From the NCBI RefSeq assembly GCF_014805625.2, contig NW_023998434.1:710576-774575 (forward strand): a stretch of 64,000 nucleotides of DNA. Direction: 5' to 3'. Positions 34,112-47,200 of this stretch are shown here, in pieces. Position 1 is the stretch's first letter, and each line of letters opens with the position of its first letter. The stretch is from Glossina fuscipes (taxonomy: Eukaryota > Arthropoda > Insecta > Diptera > Glossinidae). A program made the position numbers and the translations under genes. The notes beneath the pieces were generated by a model that was not told the origin of the DNA, ran no database searches, and was given only the letters and a program-made list of their open reading frames with translations.

Positions 34112-37100
34112 TATAGAATGGATGCACATGTGAGAATGGATCTTTTTTATGAACTTCGATTTGCATATGTGTGTACCGGATGCGTATTTGTGTGCATGCT
34201 GTTCCAATCTACCTTGTGCGTAAGTGTTTCAACGTAAAAAAAATTTATATTATTCAGCTTTTTTTTTTTTTTGTGTTGTTTTTGTTTTGTTTATCTCAGT
34301 ATTTTCACATTATTTTGGCTTTTCATATTCATGTTGATTGCTTTGGTGCGGAATTGTGGTAACAATGGCAGCTGCAACGGCACCGTTGAAAATATTTAAG
34401 ATCAACGATTTTTTTTCTTTTCTTTTTTTTTTTTTTGTATTTTTTGCATTTCCCCAGAAATGTACTCTTAAAGTTATTCTAGCATAAATACAGACAATCA
34501 TATATCTCTATATATATAAATATGAGCACCTATATGCCCACGAGAATATGTATGTGGCTATGTATAACATACAGTTACACATATATGCATTTATGTGATA
34601 TAAATATATGGTACACACATACATATATACATATATGTACTGACTGCACAGCGACTTTATTTAAAATTCTTCCAGAGCACATGTTTGAGTTGCTGCATAA
34701 CTTTAACTTGTTATCTGTTTCGCCATAAACTAGAAGTCATATATTAAGTTTGTTTAGCAACTTAAAAGCCAATAAAGCTTAAGGCTTAAACATCATAAAA
34801 AAATCTATTCTAGTTATATATACATATATATAGTTTAGTACAGTATATATATACTTAGTTATGTATATATATAGTCATGTATACAGTACCCTAATTGAAT
34901 TGCAAATTTCCTATCGTTATATCTCGCTAAAGTTCAATCACTTTTTCTTAGAATAATCTTCCGTTTCTTTAACCCTAATCGTGCCATGTGTTTTTATAAC
35001 GAATCATATCACGACGTGAATTTCACTTACTTATAAAAATCATGGGAATAATTAAAATATCATTGGCTTTGTTTATCATTTTATTTATGTATAAACATAG
35101 TAAGATATTATACGCAATTTTTTTGTGATTTCGCGTTGTATAAAAATAACCATCAAAAAGTAAGAAAAAAATTTATATATGATACGTGTAGATGGTCACG
35201 ACTTAGCTGTTAGAAATTTTGTCGTTGTATAGGAGTCCATATAGGAGGGAAATCCTTGCTGACCAGGCAACTGCGGGTCACATCGTGGCGTAATAGTATA
35301 CAGTTTATGAAAAAATTTCATTTTGATATCATCACTAACTCTGATTTTACTTTTTCATCTTAGGCTTTTTTCAAGTGTTGTTATATAAAAACTAAAAAAA
35401 AAAAATTATTTTTGAAATAATCAAGAAATTGATTAAATATTGGAGCTGAAAGACAATTCATGGCCCGATTACGGTTAAAACGAAGTATGATTGAGAATCT
35501 CTTCTGTGCTTTTCCTTCGCCGTACTAACCGAATGCTTCTCATACATTGTTAAATTTCTTTCATCATATGCTTGAGTAGCAAGCAACTCATTTTTTGGTA
35601 TGTTCTTAAAAACAAAAAAAAAAAAAAAAAACGCTATTAGTTAGTTGTTGTCATAGTTGCTATTTTGAGAGTTTATATGATAGAAACTTTAATAAAACAA
35701 CTGACTACATACTACACCAAGAAACTCAGGAGCAATATTCATTTTGGTTAAAACAACGCAAAGAAAAACAATAACAAAATTTTGTGAAAATCAAACACTA
35801 CATGATGCCAATATATTAATTTCATCATTCCTTTTGTAATGCAACGGTTTCACTACTCTTGTTGTCCGTCCATACGTCCCTTCGCCTAAGACTTACTGCT
35901 GATGTACTCTACTTGCTAGAAATTGATATGAAAAACTAAAAGCTCATACATGTATGTTTGACAAGCTGCAGCTGAAAGAGTAAAACAGTTCCAATAAATA
36001 TTGAAATACAACGCACTGACACTTGGGCGTAATAAGGATTTTGAATGTTTAATAGAAGCATCTGAGAATCTGATCGGAAATTGCGATCGGCTCGTTGCTA
36101 TGTCTTACAAAACCAACTAATACAAAAAAATAAAACTGTTTCGGTTGGTTAGCCTTTTGGCGAGCATAGTTTCTATATTTGTTTCACCTTCATTTTTGTA
36201 GAGCCCGAAGCAACTAAAAGCAATGAGTGCGGTCGTTTCCATTTTGCATATTAAAGTGAAAACAAAATTTATTAACAAATATTTCTTTGAAACAGAAAAA
36301 TATGATATGAACACAACGGCAAAGCAAAGAAGAAAGAAACGTTTTTTTTTTTTTATCCTTTTTCCTTATTCTGATTTTTTATCATTTTTATTTTAATTTT
36401 TTTTTTTTTTTTTTTTTTTTTTTTGTATTACTCTCCTCAACTTGAAGTAAGAATAAAGGGTATGATGAAAGGTGAAAATTGTATATGCGTCCGTATGTCT
36501 TTTTGGCGACAAAGAACTTTATAATTTTATCGATCGATCCGACCCAGCCAACCGCATTTACCAGTCATGTGCACGCAAACTGCAATAAGTTTACGCTAAC
36601 ATAACATGAACCGTGGTTACAGCACTTGCAACAACATAAGTTAATAAGTTGTACGATTAAATGGGCACAAACTACTCGTCGGGCAGATATATGATTATGT
36701 TTGTATTATATGCACTTTAAGAAGCTCGTGAAGCATCAAACTTTTTATCAATTTCCTTAAATTCGTTTTGCTCCCAATTGTGAAAATCGGAGAATACAAA
36801 ATATGGAAAATGATAACCAGTCACGTATGTATTCTTAAATAAATTCGTTATAAATTTAATATAATACATGTGACGCGCCCTGAAACGTCGGCAAAATTGA
36901 CAAAAAAAAAGTCTAAAACATTAAGATGCACCTGGATACTGCTTTGCACAAAGTTTATGTTTACAACAAAAAAGAAAAAATTTTTTTCTACACGATCTTT
37001 GTTCTCGCATACGAATAAAAAACCGAAAAAATAATATTCGGAAAATTTTGTCTTGTGTGTACTACGTAATGAGCTTTGAATTTCGAAAGTCTTGCAAATA

Positions 37101-39060
37101 CATAAACGGTTTTGAGGCGGATACAACAGGCTAAGTTTTAGATACGCATACATCGTGTATGCGTTGTTAGGTGTACGGACAAGACTTAACAAATCTTACA
37201 GGAGATTTTCATACAATCGGTCGATTGAAACAATGGACCTTCAAGATGCAACTTAAGGCGAATAATATAAAAGTAAGAAATTCTGAACAGTCCCACGGTT
37301 TTCAGATATACCGGCTGAAGTTCCTTATACGGGGCTTGCTACGAGCCCCTTTTTATATATTAATTGAAAATAAATCGTTACAAATATGAAAGCTGGCAGT
37401 TACGGTTAAAGTAGAGCCTACGACACTTCTAGTAGTATTCAGATTATTTAGAATTATTACCATTTCTTTTAAAATGTGTAACTGAATTATTAACCTAACA
37501 CTGCACCCTGTCAAATGTTATCTCAAAAAGACTCTCAAATAAGGAGGAAATGGTTTGAAAGAAATTCTTTTTTTTTATAAAAGTACAAAAAGTGGAGGGG
37601 GAGTACAAAGAAAAACATACGGGGAACCATAGAAAAGTTGTACTGTCTCTGATTCAGTGCTCTTAACTTCCCTTTAACATATTTTGAAGTACATAACCGA
37701 ATGTCGTTACGCTGGGAAATTGTTTAATTGATGTATTGTGTCTGTTTTCTTTACATCAACTGTTTTCGTTAACCGTTTTACATTGCGTTACCTTTGAGTA
37801 GATTTGTAATACATTAACTTCTTCAAATTGTCCCAGATAATCAGCCAAGTATATGTAATTTACAAATTTACCGTTTGACTGTGCAATGACTGTTTGTGTT
37901 TGTTGTATTGCATCTCTTTCTCCCACGTTCCCATTTTGTTGTCCGAACATGTGTACGCATATGATAAATCACTTTTCAGCGTCTCTGACCAACTTGCAAT
38001 AGTTTAATGTTCAACAGACCCACATTGTTTACCTAACAGATTGCTCAATAATTCCTAGAGTCGACATACATATCCAACAAAAAAATCTCTACTATTTTCT
38101 GTACGTTTGCCGCAATTTCATACTCTTGATCATCGTCCAAAACAATGAAAAAATTTCGAAGTGAATGAATTAACATTTGGGGATGGGAGAGCTTCTTCAC
38201 AATAACAGAACATGTCTACCATGACAATATTGTATAAGCTTCGAGCTGTTGTCGTCTTTACCAGACGTGCCCCCTCCCCCCAGAGGTTTTTATGTGCTCG
38301 CAAATCCCAAAATGATGCTTCAAGAAAAAATAGTGGGACCAAATAACAGGCACAAGATGTCTTAAAGATCTTGACAAATCGTTTCATCAGGAAAGACGTT
38401 AAAATGTTCGAAAAGCGTTGAACTGTTTATATTACTCTTGAACGAAACGAAGTTAATGAATAAACTCAACAGCAAACAAAAGATTTTTTCTCATTTAATC
38501 CCAGGAATTATTGACTGATGTGTTGGACACAGATATAGTGTTTGTGTTGTAAAATAACCGCAATATTGATTAATCTAAAGAATGGCGCCTTCTTGAACAG
38601 CATTACAACAATTAATGCTTGCATGTAAGATGATTCAATTACACTACTGACAAATGATACTTAGATGATATTGATAAACATACGCGATAGGATACGAAAA
38701 GGATTATTTCTGGCTTGAGCAGAGTTTACAAGAAGCAATTAATTGTTGCATCCGACAATTCATTTGTTTTATATCAAAAACACAACGCTTTAGGAGCAAC
38801 GAGTTTTTTAAAGGCATCGAATATAAATCGCCGATATAAGCTAGGTCAGTGTAAACTTAGGTTCGCTTTCTTAAAAGAGTTTTTTTTTTTTGGGAAACAA
38901 TTTGACTGCTTGCCCAGATTTCTATTGCATTCGTCGTTAGTCAAACTTTTCCTTTTAAGCAGTATGTTATGCTTAAAATATAATGCCACGTATGTGTGAG
39001 ATTTTTATTTTCGCATTTTTAAGAGAATAAGAGAAAAAGGAGCAAGTAAGAAGCTTATAT

Positions 39061-39665
39061 ATGGTTGCGACCGAGTATCCTTTCATACCCATCACCGTTA
39101 TCCTATAAAGGACTGAAAAAAAGGAAAAATATAAAGTTACGCACTGCATAATACTGAATAGGCGTGGCTGATTTTTTTAGTTTTGTGGAGTAATTTTGTG
39201 GAAATTTTTATATTATTTATTCGTTGTAGTTTACGAGCAACAAGCAAAAGACGTGGAGAGCAAAGGTACATTTTCCCCAATTTTATAGAGTTACTGCAGC
39301 ATAGTCCAAATTTTTGTACATTTACCTGCTACAGCTTATGAGCAATAAGCAAAAAACAAAAACAATTTTTTATTCTTTTTGAGAAAAAGATTTATTCATA
39401 CAGTGCTGTAGGCGTGTCTTTCGATAGATTTGGCCCATTTTCGATGCCAACTTTCGGCCAAATTTGAAGTTCCATATTTAAGGCGAAGAGGAAGTTTACA
39501 ACAGACACTAGACGGACGGACGGACGGACGGGCATGCTTTAATCGATTCAGAATTTCACGCTGATCAAGATGATACATACTTTGCGACGTCTCTGATGAT
39601 TCCTTCTGAGCTTTGCACACAAAATAAATAAATCCTTCGCCATCCTTCGTGATGGGTATAAAAAA
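39061..39665 (+). repeat. Dispersed repeat family A, copy 3 (longest, with both ends)
   Basis: Words in order: a TATCCTTTCATACCC start, GCACTGCATAATACTGAATA near 39140, ACCTGCTACAGCTTATGAGC (39327 region), GTGCTGTAGGCGTGTCTTTC near 39405, a (GGAC)4 tract near 39514-39530, GAATTTCACGCTGATCAAG (39551-39569) and the terminal GATGGGTATAAAA (39651-39663). It aligns along its length with the copy at 60850-61660. No protein-coding capacity is apparent, so a non-autonomous element is likely. Confidence 0.75.
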
Positions 39666-42063
39666 GGAATCGAACATTACTCCAAGAGAGAATTCGTCCC
39701 AGCGCTATTGTATAAGTTTATTTAAAAAAAATTTTCCAAAAATTCTTAAGTATTTAATATGCTTTAATACACTTTAAATGTCTCTCTCGATGAAGACTGT
39801 AATCAGTCCAATTATATATATATATATATATATTCGTTTCGTTTTGCAAACAATTAAATTGAGTTGGTTGAGGAGATTATGGTTATTACAAAGACATTGA
39901 AAATGCATTTACATATCTGTTTACCAAAACCAAGAAGGCAATCAAAGTACAAGAAGAAAAAGATGATGAAAACGAAAATGAAAAGACATCATTGCCAAAG
40001 AAAATCGATAAAGCAGCGCAATGAAAACATTAGTAAGTAATTCGTCTTCTTCTTCTTCTTCTTCAGTGTCCTTCACCAAAATAGTCACTTAAGGATTTAT
40101 TTGGAAAATTTCTTAAAAGTCTTCAACAATGTAACTAATATACCGATAAACCTTAGTTGTATAATCAACACATACCTACGCAGAGAAAGATATTGATATT
40201 TAAAACGTACCCTTAACCATAGCCAAGATTAGATTTCAGATTGTGATTAGTTATGCAAGAAAATCCATTTAGAAAACAAATGTCGAAAGCATAGCAAAAG
40301 CCTACATATATATATATATATATATATATGAGAATATTAAACGGGCTGATGAAGTAAAACTACGGAGAGGGGAAGAGGTTGAGTGGGAGAGAAAGAAATG
40401 TAAATAAAATCAGTATGTTCTGTATAATAGAGATTTAAAAAAAAAAAAAAAAAAAGAAGCAGAACAAGAGCAAGAAGTGAAAAAGATAAAGTTAAAATTG
40501 ATGAAAATTGTTTTCACTTAACCAGAAACCATTCACCACAACAACAACAATAAGAACAAAGACAGCAACAGCAACAATAAGGGTATAGGGATATTTAAAT
40601 AAATACAAATCACACCCTTACACATCTATTCGCATTCAGCTAATGATAGACTGCTGTTTCCATAGAGAGGTTTTTACAACAAGTGCTTCCAAGAAAGTGT
40701 TTGCATGGAAAGTAAATAAAGTTCTTGCATAGCCAGAGAGACAGACAGACGGACGCACACAGAGCAATTTAAAATATTTTTGTAGGGATTATTCTCGATA
40801 AGTTATTGTAAATTGATGCATAGGCTAATATCATGAAAATTCATTGCGTTTATAAATAAATTTACAGATTGAAGTGAATATTGACACATATAAAAGCACA
40901 TATGCATACATTTTTCCCCCAAGAATTCCTCTATATATATGTAAAGCGAATAGTTTGAACTATTTTACAAAAATATATATAAATGTATAAACAAAATTTT
41001 GCTATAGATTTTTTTTTAATACCGCAATTAAAGCATAAAAGGTAGACTAACGAACGATTAAGAATTCAGCATAAAAATTCTTCTTTAATTAACAATTAAT
41101 TTGGTTATAAATATCTTTTAAATAATTGATGAATTTACAAACCGATAAAATATGCAAAAGGATTTTAAAAGGCTTTGTAAAGAATATTTTCTTGAAGAAG
41201 AATTAATTGAAAAATTCTTAAGCGTAAAATTGCTATCGAAAGCAAAGTATGCTGTAAAAAATTCTTAATTCTTTTTACGTTAAATTTACAAATAAAATTA
41301 ATAGATAACTTATTGTAAACATTTTTTAAAGTCCAAATCCAAGATAAAAGGATGTAAAAATTTTGTTTACATTCATAAAATATTATCGAATTGTCCATGT
41401 AGTTGCTGTGTGGTATTAATATAGTTAGTAAAACAAAATCCTTAGAAGAGAATTTCGCGTTCTTTAATCCGGACAAGATTTGCTGTACCTAACCCGGTCT
41501 GCTAATGTTGCCTGTTCGTTGTATTACACGTCACCCGTCACTTGTACCATTCAATTTACTTTGTTTGTATATTCTCACAATTGTTCTTTAATTGTAAGCA
41601 AATAAACTTATAATGGACTTACTTTTGTATTAAATTACAATACGAATCATAGCGATTCAATCCATCGAATGAAATCAAACATGTCTGCCTCGTCTGTCAG
41701 GGTTGTATTTTATGGTAGTTAGCCTCGGTCTAACATATATAAAGGAAAAGTAGACCCAACTTTGGTCCCCATATTTTTCATTTAATGCAAATTTATATGT
41801 ACACACACATATATATTTGTATGTATATATCAGAAATACATCAAAAATATTTTCATTAATAATTTTTAGGTTAAAATCTTAGGCTTAGTTTATAAAATTC
41901 TGATTGAAACCTTGACAATGCGATCTGCTGCTGGAAGATGTTTTCTAAAAATGTAAACGTGAAGTATTGTGTTTGTTTAACATTGTTCCTTTCGATTTCA
42001 TCCTATTCGGAAGGAATAGAAGAAGGCTGTGGGCGACCGCATAGCCGAGAGGACAAAACTTAC
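39666..42063. other. Non-coding stretch
   Basis: AT repeats (39815-39832, 40310-40329), a (CTT)n at about 40042-40063 and an A tract (40438-40455). There is also a purine-rich plus-strand open frame at 39872-40024 without an ATG upstream. No gene claimed. Confidence 0.5.
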
Positions 42064-42218
42064 GATCGCCAAATTGGTGTTCACGGTTTCGATGTTAGTT
42101 AGTCCGCTTATTAATATATTAATCTGTTTCCATGGAGTTTTGATGTTGCTCTTCATCGATCTTGATTTGTATAATGTCGTAGTTGAGGCTTTAGTCTCAA
42201 ACGTGTTGCTTAATTCGG
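42064..42218 (-). other. Candidate internal or 5' UTR exon (155 bp)
   Basis: On the minus strand, acceptor CTACAACATACATTCAG (AG at 42220-42219) and donor GCGATC|GTAAGTTTTG at 42063 bracket 155 bases of higher G+C than the surroundings. One frame is open throughout (two bases plus 51 codons, for example ELSNTFETKASTTTLYKSR), ending in phase 0. No family recognised. As it lies upstream on the same strand as the beat-like start exon, whose acceptor needs an upstream partner, it could be one of that gene's untranslated exons. It could equally be a chance pair of splice sites or another gene's exon. Confidence 0.35.
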
Positions 42219-43699
42219 CTGAATGTATGTTGTAGACAAAAAGTAACAAACAAGAAATAATAATAAAATAGTTTACGTCGAATGCTGCTCTACATGCGAT
42301 AAGGTCCGTTTTGGCTGCGACAAAATGAATTTTTCAATTCCGGATACTTTTTGTAAGCAATATTTTTATATACATTTAGGATTAATTTATATTGTAAGAC
42401 TTTTAAATTAAGTTTATTTTATTTGTTTAATAACACTCGTCTGAATGTCTTGCTGTCTACACACCTTTTATTCACAATTTGTTTTTTGTTTTTTCGTCCC
42501 AAAAGATGAGGAAAAACAATTATTCCCATTGCTTAAATGCTTTGGGTATCAAAATATATTTCAATTTCATTTTGTATAAGTTATTATCAAATTCGTTGCA
42601 CGAAATGCTTTGCTGAGCCTGTTTTCTTATATAGATTTTCATGTCTCGTTTAATGAGATTTGACCAAATAGAATTACCCTAAGCTTAGTAAAATTTCAAA
42701 TTTTGAAAATGCCATCATCGCACTATTATGTTCTCTAGATTGCTAAGTCAAATATATTATTGTGTATGTGTTCATATTTATTCATTCATTCATTTATTCA
42801 ACTTTAACTGTACTTAAGGTGGTGTGTGTTTAGAATTTATAAATAATTAGGACAAAATTTATATATAATTAAAAATTGGATATAATTTCCACTTCAAGTG
42901 GTTCTCATTAGTTTTGCACTTATAACGCATCGTAGCTTTACCAATCTTTCGACAATATGTCTACTTTACGAGAAATGAAACTTTGTGTAGACATGTGCTA
43001 AAGATATCTTTGTTGTGGACCATCAGGATACCTTGCAATAAAATTTCCTACTATGGTGACTGCTTTATACAATGGCAATTAATTTAATAATGAATTTGGT
43101 TCTTGGCTTTTCTGTTTCAAACGAAAAGTATATCGACAGAAACACGAAAAGACCTCATGCGGATCATGTATGCAAAATAAGGAAACATAGATGATATAGA
43201 AAGAATAGAATATAGATGATATTTAGAAATCGTTATGTCAGTCTCCGAGGGCTAAAGAGGTTCGCAAACATTGCCTATAAACCATCGATTATTTCTGAAA
43301 AGTTTCGAATGATTTTGTCCATCATTGTGCGAAATTTTTTGAATCGCAACCTCAACCGGTGCATGTGATTGCTAGGAAAGGGTAAGAATTGACTTGACAT
43401 TAATTCACCAAAGGAAAATTTCCGAAAAAAATGGAAGCCTATATCTTAAGAACAAGGCAAGGCATCGAGCATTGAGACTGCAAGTTATCGAAGTGATCAC
43501 TTAACGTGTTGCCTTTTTAATGTGAACAAAAATAAATACGAAAGTAAAAGTAGCGCAACGACATATGCTGGTACAGATCCGAAAAGCATAAAAATGTAAT
43601 TGCTATAGGTTTACAGAATATGAACATAGAACGCAAACTAATCAAATTGTGTTCACAACTAAGTTTACCGTATGCGAATAAAAATATGACTATAGCTAA
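42219..43699. other. Non-coding stretch between candidate exon and candidate promoter
   Basis: Ordinary AT-rich sequence with few microsatellites. I see no exon or repeat that I can name. Confidence 0.45.
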
Positions 43700-43950
43700 T
43701 CACTTTTCTGAATGTTCATCGTACGTGCAACAACGTGACCGTCAAAAAGAAGTGAGGAAAGAAAAAGGAATAGGGCGTGGATGAAGCGAATGCGTGATAA
43801 GTGTCATGCAATTTGCCAGAAAGAGAATTCATTACTGGCTTGCTCTCTCTATCGCTCACTATTTCTGCCTTCGCTCTATCAATTGTATCGATATGTGTCA
43901 AGCGAAGCGAAATAGGCCGGAAAGCATGAAAGAATATTTCTCAAAGACTT
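43700..43950 (-). promoter_or_regulatory. Candidate promoter region (DRE octamer plus GAGA-type run)
   Basis: A perfect TATCGATA (43886-43893), the palindromic DRE core-promoter word of flies, lies close to a (GA)-type run (GATAGAGAGAGCA on the minus strand, near 43841-43853) in a block richer in G+C than its flanks. The minus-strand sequence downstream is open for 61 codons. It lies about 1.7 kb upstream of the exon-like block at 42218-42064 on the same strand. This is inference from motif words only; no initiation site can be fixed. Confidence 0.25.
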
Positions 43951-44175
43951 TTCGTTGCTGAACTATGCGCGCGATAATACATTTCCGTATAAAATTAAAA
44001 TTATACCAAGTATATTTATTAAATGCTTTGATCATCGTAAGCATTTATCGTTTGTACTGATATGTAAACTATATTAAATGTCATAAATACGCTGTTGTAT
44101 TGCATAATTCATATATCGGTTCATTTCATGTGCATGCGTGCTCATGTGCGTGTGTTTGTATGCATGCGAATATGT

Positions 44176-44180
<5 letters not shown>

Positions 44181-44219
<39 letters not shown>
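44181..44219. repeat. (AT)n microsatellite
   Basis: About 39 bases of pure TA repeat. Confidence 0.95.
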
Positions 44220-44222
<3 letters not shown>

Positions 44223-47200
44223 TAAACTAAAATTACATAACAATAATATTAAACTTAATTCAATTAGCAATGCAATGAACAAATTACTTGTCTTTGTATA
44301 AGTTGGTGGGTTGTTTGCTTCGTGCCTATTTGCGTTTTCATTCTGTCTGTCTGCCTGCTTAACTATGTGCTTGGGCGTGTAATGAAATTACATTTCATCA
44401 TAAGCATCCTACATACACAATTCATATATATATATATACATATATATAAAACAACAAAATTGAACGCATTATATCACAACCTTTAAAGAGCATTTGCGGC
44501 GGCTTATATATATAAGCAAGTGTTTGAATGTGCATGTGTGTTTGTATGATTGTTAGCCTTTTGATTTGCTGTGCATTCGCTGAAAGCGAATTTTGCGGTT
44601 TCAAATTGTTATCAAACATTCCAATAATAACTTAAGGCGGCTTTATTCACACACACAAACACACAGACATACATATATATAGGCACATATATGCATACAC
44701 ATTTATAAAGTATGTATAGGTATGAGCGTGCGAAGAATGATGTTGACGAAGCAAATGCTGATAAAAGGACTTGACAGCACTGTGAAAACACAGACAGTTG
44801 CAATTGACTTACTCTTGCCGTTTCAGTAGCCCGGTTGCTTGGTATTTACACCTTACTTGGAAATTAATTAAAATGACGATTTTGCATTTCGTCGAAAGAT
44901 GCAATAGAAACTTTAAGGAATTTCAATTTAGAAATGCTTTGATATATTCGAACACACATATATGTGTATATATATACATTTGTACTTATACGCGCACATG
45001 AAGTTAACGTATGTTTATGAGAATTTAAATAAAAGAGATTCCACAAATAAAAACCACAACAATTCCTGTCTAACTTTCATCGTAATTGCGAACAGTATTC
45101 GCCAACGACTAATAAAATGGAAACAAAGAAAAGACAAAAGCTTAAAATATATATAAGGCGTTGCTTTTTTGAAGTAATGAAACTTCTGTTAAGGGAAGCT
45201 ATCACGCCTTTTGTTTTCAAGATATATGCCGTCTTTTTATTATTTGAGATCTTTGAGCATTTTTGGCACTTCATGGAGGGTCTGACGCCCTATCCTGACC
45301 TCTATCGACACAATCGTTTTATTGGAACTTGAATTTAGTGAGTAGTGAAGTGTCGTTGTATTGGCGCCAAGTTTGTTACATTATAAGAGTTTTAGACAAA
45401 CCAATAATAATTAACTTTTGGTTAAGCAAAAGCCGCGGTCGACACATATCAGAAATTATAATCAAAACTGAAATGAAAACAAAAAAAAACTCGGTCGAAA
45501 CTTCCATCAATATAAATATATTTATTGACCTCAAGATTAAAACGCTCTTAAAACTATCGCTTCAACCTAAGACTATGCCTGTTTACCTTGCTTTGTATGA
45601 AGGAAGGTAAAAAGTTTTTAGGCCATCGTGTTAACAGTCTGATCGAAAATTTTTCAAAGACGCTGCACAAAAACTTTCTCTTATTGGTCTCTTCGCCTCT
45701 TTAAGGAACGAGCTATTCGTTATGCTCACTCCCTTCCCTGACCCTATTGGTCATACAATTTTTACGACAGGGTACGGACGGATAGACGAACATTTATTTT
45801 GTCTTTTGTCATTAAATATCACAAATGAGCTATGTTAGTAACCGTTAAAATGATTCAATCAAAAAATCCATAAGATTTCTTTAATTTTTACTTTAGTAAC
45901 AAGCAACTTTTGATGTAAGTTGAAATCAAATATCATACGTAAGACATGTCATGTCGTATTCATAAAAAAACTGTAAAAAGCCTGCTTTATTTGAAATTTT
46001 TAATTTTTGTTTTATTTTTTTTTTTTTGCATTTCATATGCAATCCTACCGGGGGGTATAAAAAAATATCATCAAAGACGTTCATCATTTTTCTTCTATAT
46101 TCATCTCATATTCATTGATGCGTTTTATGCGTTTTATGGTTTCTTGTACTTGATAGCTGTACTTGATAATTGATGGCAATAATCAAGCCGAATACTAAAT
46201 GCCTTATCTTGAAAAATTTTCAAAAAAATTCTTACAATTCTTTATTGCCCTTCATTTAGTAGAGGAGATAATAAAAAAAAAAAAAAAACAAACCTTCAGT
46301 AAACATCTTTTGTTTTTCTTTATTTTCTTCTTCTTTTTTTGTTCATTTATGGTTTTTTTTTTTTCTTTTTTTTTTTTTTTTTGAAATAGCCTAAGAAATT
46401 CGCAATCAATCGAACACAAGAAACAACAAAATAGGAAAAAAAAAAAAAAAATTGAAACAAAACACAAAGCCTTTGAATCATTACAGATAGCTTCCGTGTG
46501 GTTTTCATTTTATGAACTTTTGATATTTGCTAGCAATAAGAGAAAATCGGGAGAAATTCAAAATGTTCAAAAGGAATGGCAGAGCCAATCAAGCAAGATT
46601 TGAACTTTGCTTGCAAAAATTGACAATCACTCGAATTTGCAGAATTTTTCCGGTTCCTTTACATATGCGAAAGCAAAGAAGACAAGAGCAAACCCAATGA
46701 ATAGTTGGAAGTCAAAAAGTCAAAATGATTTGTATTGGACTGATATGGATATGAAGGAGACAGAAAGAGAGAAAGAGCGATAAGTAGATAGAGAAAGCGT
46801 GCAACTTGGGGCATTTTATTACTTTTTCATAATCCTCCATATATTGTTTCGTTTGAGATAGGGTTTCATTGTTGAACTTACGATTGGAAATTTTGTTTTG
46901 GTCTACTAATTCCTTCAATCCATTTGCCCTCCATGAGCGACTACGCTTCAGAACTATCATCAAGTATTTTCCTAAATTCGGCAAATTCGTTATGTGGTGC
47001 GCGCAAACAATTGATGGATAGTGAAATAGTTCGAAAGTGATTAACATTTCAAAAACCCATTTATTAAAGGATTGCGAGGATTAGCTTTGATAAACAAGAA
47101 AAAATTCTTGCTATGCTTAAGATTGTAGAACGTTTTAGTCATGAATCCCTCTAATGTTGAAATTAAAAAAAAAAACCACTACGTTTTCAATTGTATTCAT

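Larger units (their letters stand above)
31230..39060. other. Long non-coding stretch, no firm gene
   Basis: Contains two short perfect inverted repeats (32213-32237, 32382-32400), a GC-richer island with open frames on the minus strand (33511-33758), AT repeats (34082-34106), T tracts up to about 24 bases (36400-36424) and several ACGGAC/GTCCGT words typical of the dispersed repeats. No exon or promoter that I can defend. Confidence 0.5.

Noticed and set aside
46272..46451. Alternating long A and T tracts as a possible foldback
   Set aside because: Homopolymer tracts are common throughout the window; no non-homopolymer arms support an element.
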